Assembly: GCF_020536995.1 (NCBI RefSeq)
Contig: NC_068364.1
Coordinates: 50,517,257 to 50,581,256, forward strand
Source of the DNA: Dreissena polymorpha
Taxonomy: Eukaryota; Mollusca; Bivalvia; Myida; Dreissenidae
Length of the DNA: 64,000 nt
Direction: 5' to 3'
Shown: positions 61,521 to 64,000 of the stretch, piece by piece
Layout: the number at the start of each line of letters is the position of its first letter
Numbering within the stretch: position 1 is the stretch's first letter
Made by a program: the position numbers and the translations under genes
The notes under the pieces: generated by a model
The model's database searches: none
The model's input: the letters and a program-made list of their open reading frames with translations, nothing else
What the model was told of the DNA's origin: nothing

Positions 61521-61649
61521 CGCAAAACGGACAAAAGGCAATCACAAAAGCTCACCATTAAAAAAATTGTGCTCAGGTGAGCTGAAAAGCAAAAAGATAA
61601 TCACAAGAAAATTGTTCCCACAAAAAACGGTCCCTGGCAACTTCCTTAC

Positions 61650-62071
61650 CATGAACATACACAATAGTGTGTCCTGCTTCATTAAAACATACTTTCATAC
61701 TTGCTTTGATCTGAATGTAAACAGAGAATGTCCAGGTCTTTTGCGGGCGTATTGACAATATTTGGCTTTGGAACATCACTTGTTCAGTATGTAAACTCTC
61801 AACTCTGGTAGGCACAGTGATCTCAACTTGACAGTCTCCAACGTCAGCTGAGTCTTGTTCTGTTGTTGACGATTACGAACCACACTGAGGTGCTTTGTCT
61901 TCATATAATGTGGTGGTGAGAGAATTATCACCCTCAGTTCTCAGTAATGGAGTCATCCTCATCGATCAGGAAACCATCGTCAAGTGCTGTCGGGGATGAT
62001 TTATGTCGATGTACATGTCGAGAGCGCTTGTGTTTATTCTGCACCCCATAACTCAGTTGCTCCCCCCTGGG
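61650..62071 (-). pseudogene. Decayed coding region of unknown family
   Basis: Read on the minus strand, coding-like segments follow one another: 'NKHKRSRHVHRHKSSPTALD' and 'DGFLIDEDDSITEN', then 'GDNSLTTTLYEDKAPQCGS', 'EQDSADVGDCQVEITVPTRV', and a more doubtful tail. The composition (an Arg/His-rich patch, then an acidic patch) looks like real protein, but several breaks lie between segments. A GT donor-like site is at 61,649. I do not recognise the family. Confidence 0.3.
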
Positions 62072-63439
62072 CTAGGTCAAACTGAAAATACAAATGAGCA
62101 TATCAGATGAACACCAAATCATATGATATGTAATATATGCTATTTTAAATTTAGATAAAAAATATAAAGGCCTCATGAAAAATCCATATTTTGTATGCCT
62201 TGTTGCTGCATATTATAATAATGGCAATTTCTCCATAAGATATAACAGACTACTGCAGTTGATGTCTCCAACAGCCAGTTACCTTTAAAATAGGATTTAC
62301 TTGTGATACATTAAGGTTACATTGTAACTTAAAAACACTTCCATGATACAGAATTCCTTTTCTTGTAATAGGATGAGCTTCATTTGTATTAATTCATTGT
62401 CATATTTCAGCAAATGAACGCCGAAAGACAATAAACAACCAATCCACCAATTGCACCACACACTACCTGGTAATAAGACATTTTTTTTGTCTTATTACCA
62501 GGATTGTGTGGTATTAAATATTCCCTGAGCAAAGACACCTTATTAAATTACCATCATATAATATAAATTGATCAACAAGCACCTGTTTTGAATTAAATTC
62601 TTAGATTTAATATTCATTGATCACCGGATTAAAATTAAATTATTAATTTCTTATATCAATTATTAAATTACTCTTGTATTAAAACTAAATTTATAAATTA
62701 AGTTATATATTAAATGATCGATTAATTAAAACCTTCTTTAACTTATAAAGCTGAAAAACTTTTTATTAAGCACTTTCTTCAACGGTTTTAACTAGAAAAA
62801 AATAAACAAACTATTATGTATACATACATGTTGTATTAACACAAAGTAAGATTGCGAATGAGAATGAAGTCGAATTATTTTTGTTTATTATAAAAAGTAA
62901 CTGGTGTCAATATGACATCTTTCTAGGGTGGTTTTTATGGATATTTAGGAAAGTTGAAAAAGGAGGAAAGGAATCCTTCCTTGTGTGCACTTAAATTAAA
63001 TCTAGATTCTGAGATATGCTAAGTTGTTCATTGTTTAAGAAATCAATACTTATGAGGCATTTAATCATTGTCATAATATACTTAAAGTTACTTTACTGTA
63101 ATTAATATGCACAGGTTGAATTTGAGCTTTAATTCGATTGAAATACTAGCCATAACCCTTGTCAACTGTAATCTCCCATAATCTCCCTCCTTGTATTGCC
63201 AGCTCGAGTCCACTTCTGTGTAACAAATTTATTTTTTATTCATTCGTGTATAATTTCAATCATCTTGAGATATAATTATTTATAAAAAAAGCTAGTTAAT
63301 CACAGTTTTCAGTTATATTGTCAAATTGCCCTTTATTCATACACCTGCAAAATAGGTTTCAAAAAAGTATGTAGTAATTTGCTTATGTTAAAGGAATTTC
63401 AGTAAGCACATGATGGCAAAATACAATAAAATCCGCACT
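62072..63439. other. Non-coding stretch with a perfect hairpin
   Basis: It is AT-rich with no recognised gene. It holds a hairpin at 62,466-62,502: 15-bp perfect arms 'cctggtaataagaca' and 'tgtcttattaccagg' around seven T. An imperfect outer extension pairs 'accacacac' with 'ttgtgtggt'. Confidence 0.6.
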
Positions 63440-64000
63440 TTACAGAAAAAAAGTTATGATAATTCAGCGGACCATTTTTATAGCTTTTGTCACTCAAAAT
63501 ATGGAAGGTTTTTTCGGAAGTCAAAATGGCTAAAAGCAAGTATGTGAAAAATGGCGTAAATTAAAACTTGTATAATTTGATTGTTTCAAGGAACATCATT
63601 ATGAAAATATGGGAAACCATAAAACTCAATCAGCACCATAAATAAAACAATACCATTTATTATATCATCCATGGTATATGTTTTCTGTTTTAATCGCTAA
63701 AACAATGAGGAGTTTGATGGAAAACAAAATTAACTTAAAACATGAACTTAGAAGATGGGTTGCTAAATTTAATTTAAATTTCTTATGCAAAAGAATATCA
63801 CTATGAAAAGCACTTTATAAAAATAAAAGTTATGATATGATGCAATTCATCCTTTTTTTGCTTTGGTCAAAATAAGAAATTTTGTTTGCGGAAAATCAAA
63901 ATGGCTGAATGCAAATATCTGAAAAACTGGTTAAAACTTGCATAATCTCATAATTTAAAGGAATATCACAATGGAAATATGGGCGGTAATAAAATCAATC
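63440..64000. repeat. Diverged direct repeat at the window end
   Basis: Two units about 372 bp apart share 'aaaagttatgat', 'tcaaaatggct', 'aaaacttg(t/c)ataat', 'aatatggg' and 'aataaaactcaatc'-like ends (about 63,450-63,632 and 63,825-64,000). The second runs off the window, so more units may follow. Confidence 0.6.

Overview
This window looks like nuclear DNA from a bivalve mollusc, possibly a veneroid. The evidence is AT-rich sequence with small exons in long introns, intron-bearing elongator tRNA-Met genes, several jockey-like LINE fragments, and repeat types common in bivalves (tRNA-headed SINEs, elements built on 'gaccttgacctttgacc', and tails ending 'caggccaaaaacaatat'). The taxon is inferred from these repeat types, not from a sequence search. 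No retrovirus-like, Polinton-like or other virus-derived element was recognised, and no broken toxin gene.

Layout. 0-5.7 kb: anonymous sequence with foldback elements and one C2H2 zinc-finger exon. 5.7-7.2 kb: a 45-bp minisatellite. 7.2-13.1 kb: a block missing from the paralogous copy, holding two SINEs, a 146-bp repeat element, a decayed DEDDh exonuclease and two exons of a Mutator-like transposase N-terminus. 13.1-18.4 kb: duplicon copy A, with a tRNA-Met gene and a LINE, ending in (AC)n. 18.6-31.6 kb: three minus-strand LINE copies of one family and two copies of a single-exon rhodopsin-like GPCR, one intact (30.2-31.2 kb) and one broken (20.8-21.7 kb). 33.1-38.6 kb: a large 45-bp minisatellite field, split by a non-autonomous hAT-like insertion. 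38.6-43.2 kb: duplicon copy B, with the second tRNA-Met, its own LINE and an (AC)n end. 43.3-43.9 kb: a young MITE. 44.1-44.9 kb: a truncated THAP-like exon and its decayed tandem copy. 47.3-48.3 kb: an older third duplicon copy, C. 48.6-52.5 kb: a four-exon gene for a secreted 140-residue EF-hand protein. 52.9-64 kb: a Tc1 remnant, foldback clusters, bivalve dispersed repeats, a decayed unidentified coding region and a 372-bp-spaced repeat at the end.

The best-supported genes are the secreted EF-hand protein (splice phases agree at all three junctions, and two calcium loops are rebuilt across introns), the intact GPCR, and the two tRNA-Met genes. The rest is mainly a record of duplication and transposition. 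The two duplicon copies have each gained a different LINE, so the order of events can be read. No operon-like or clearly cooperating gene set is present.
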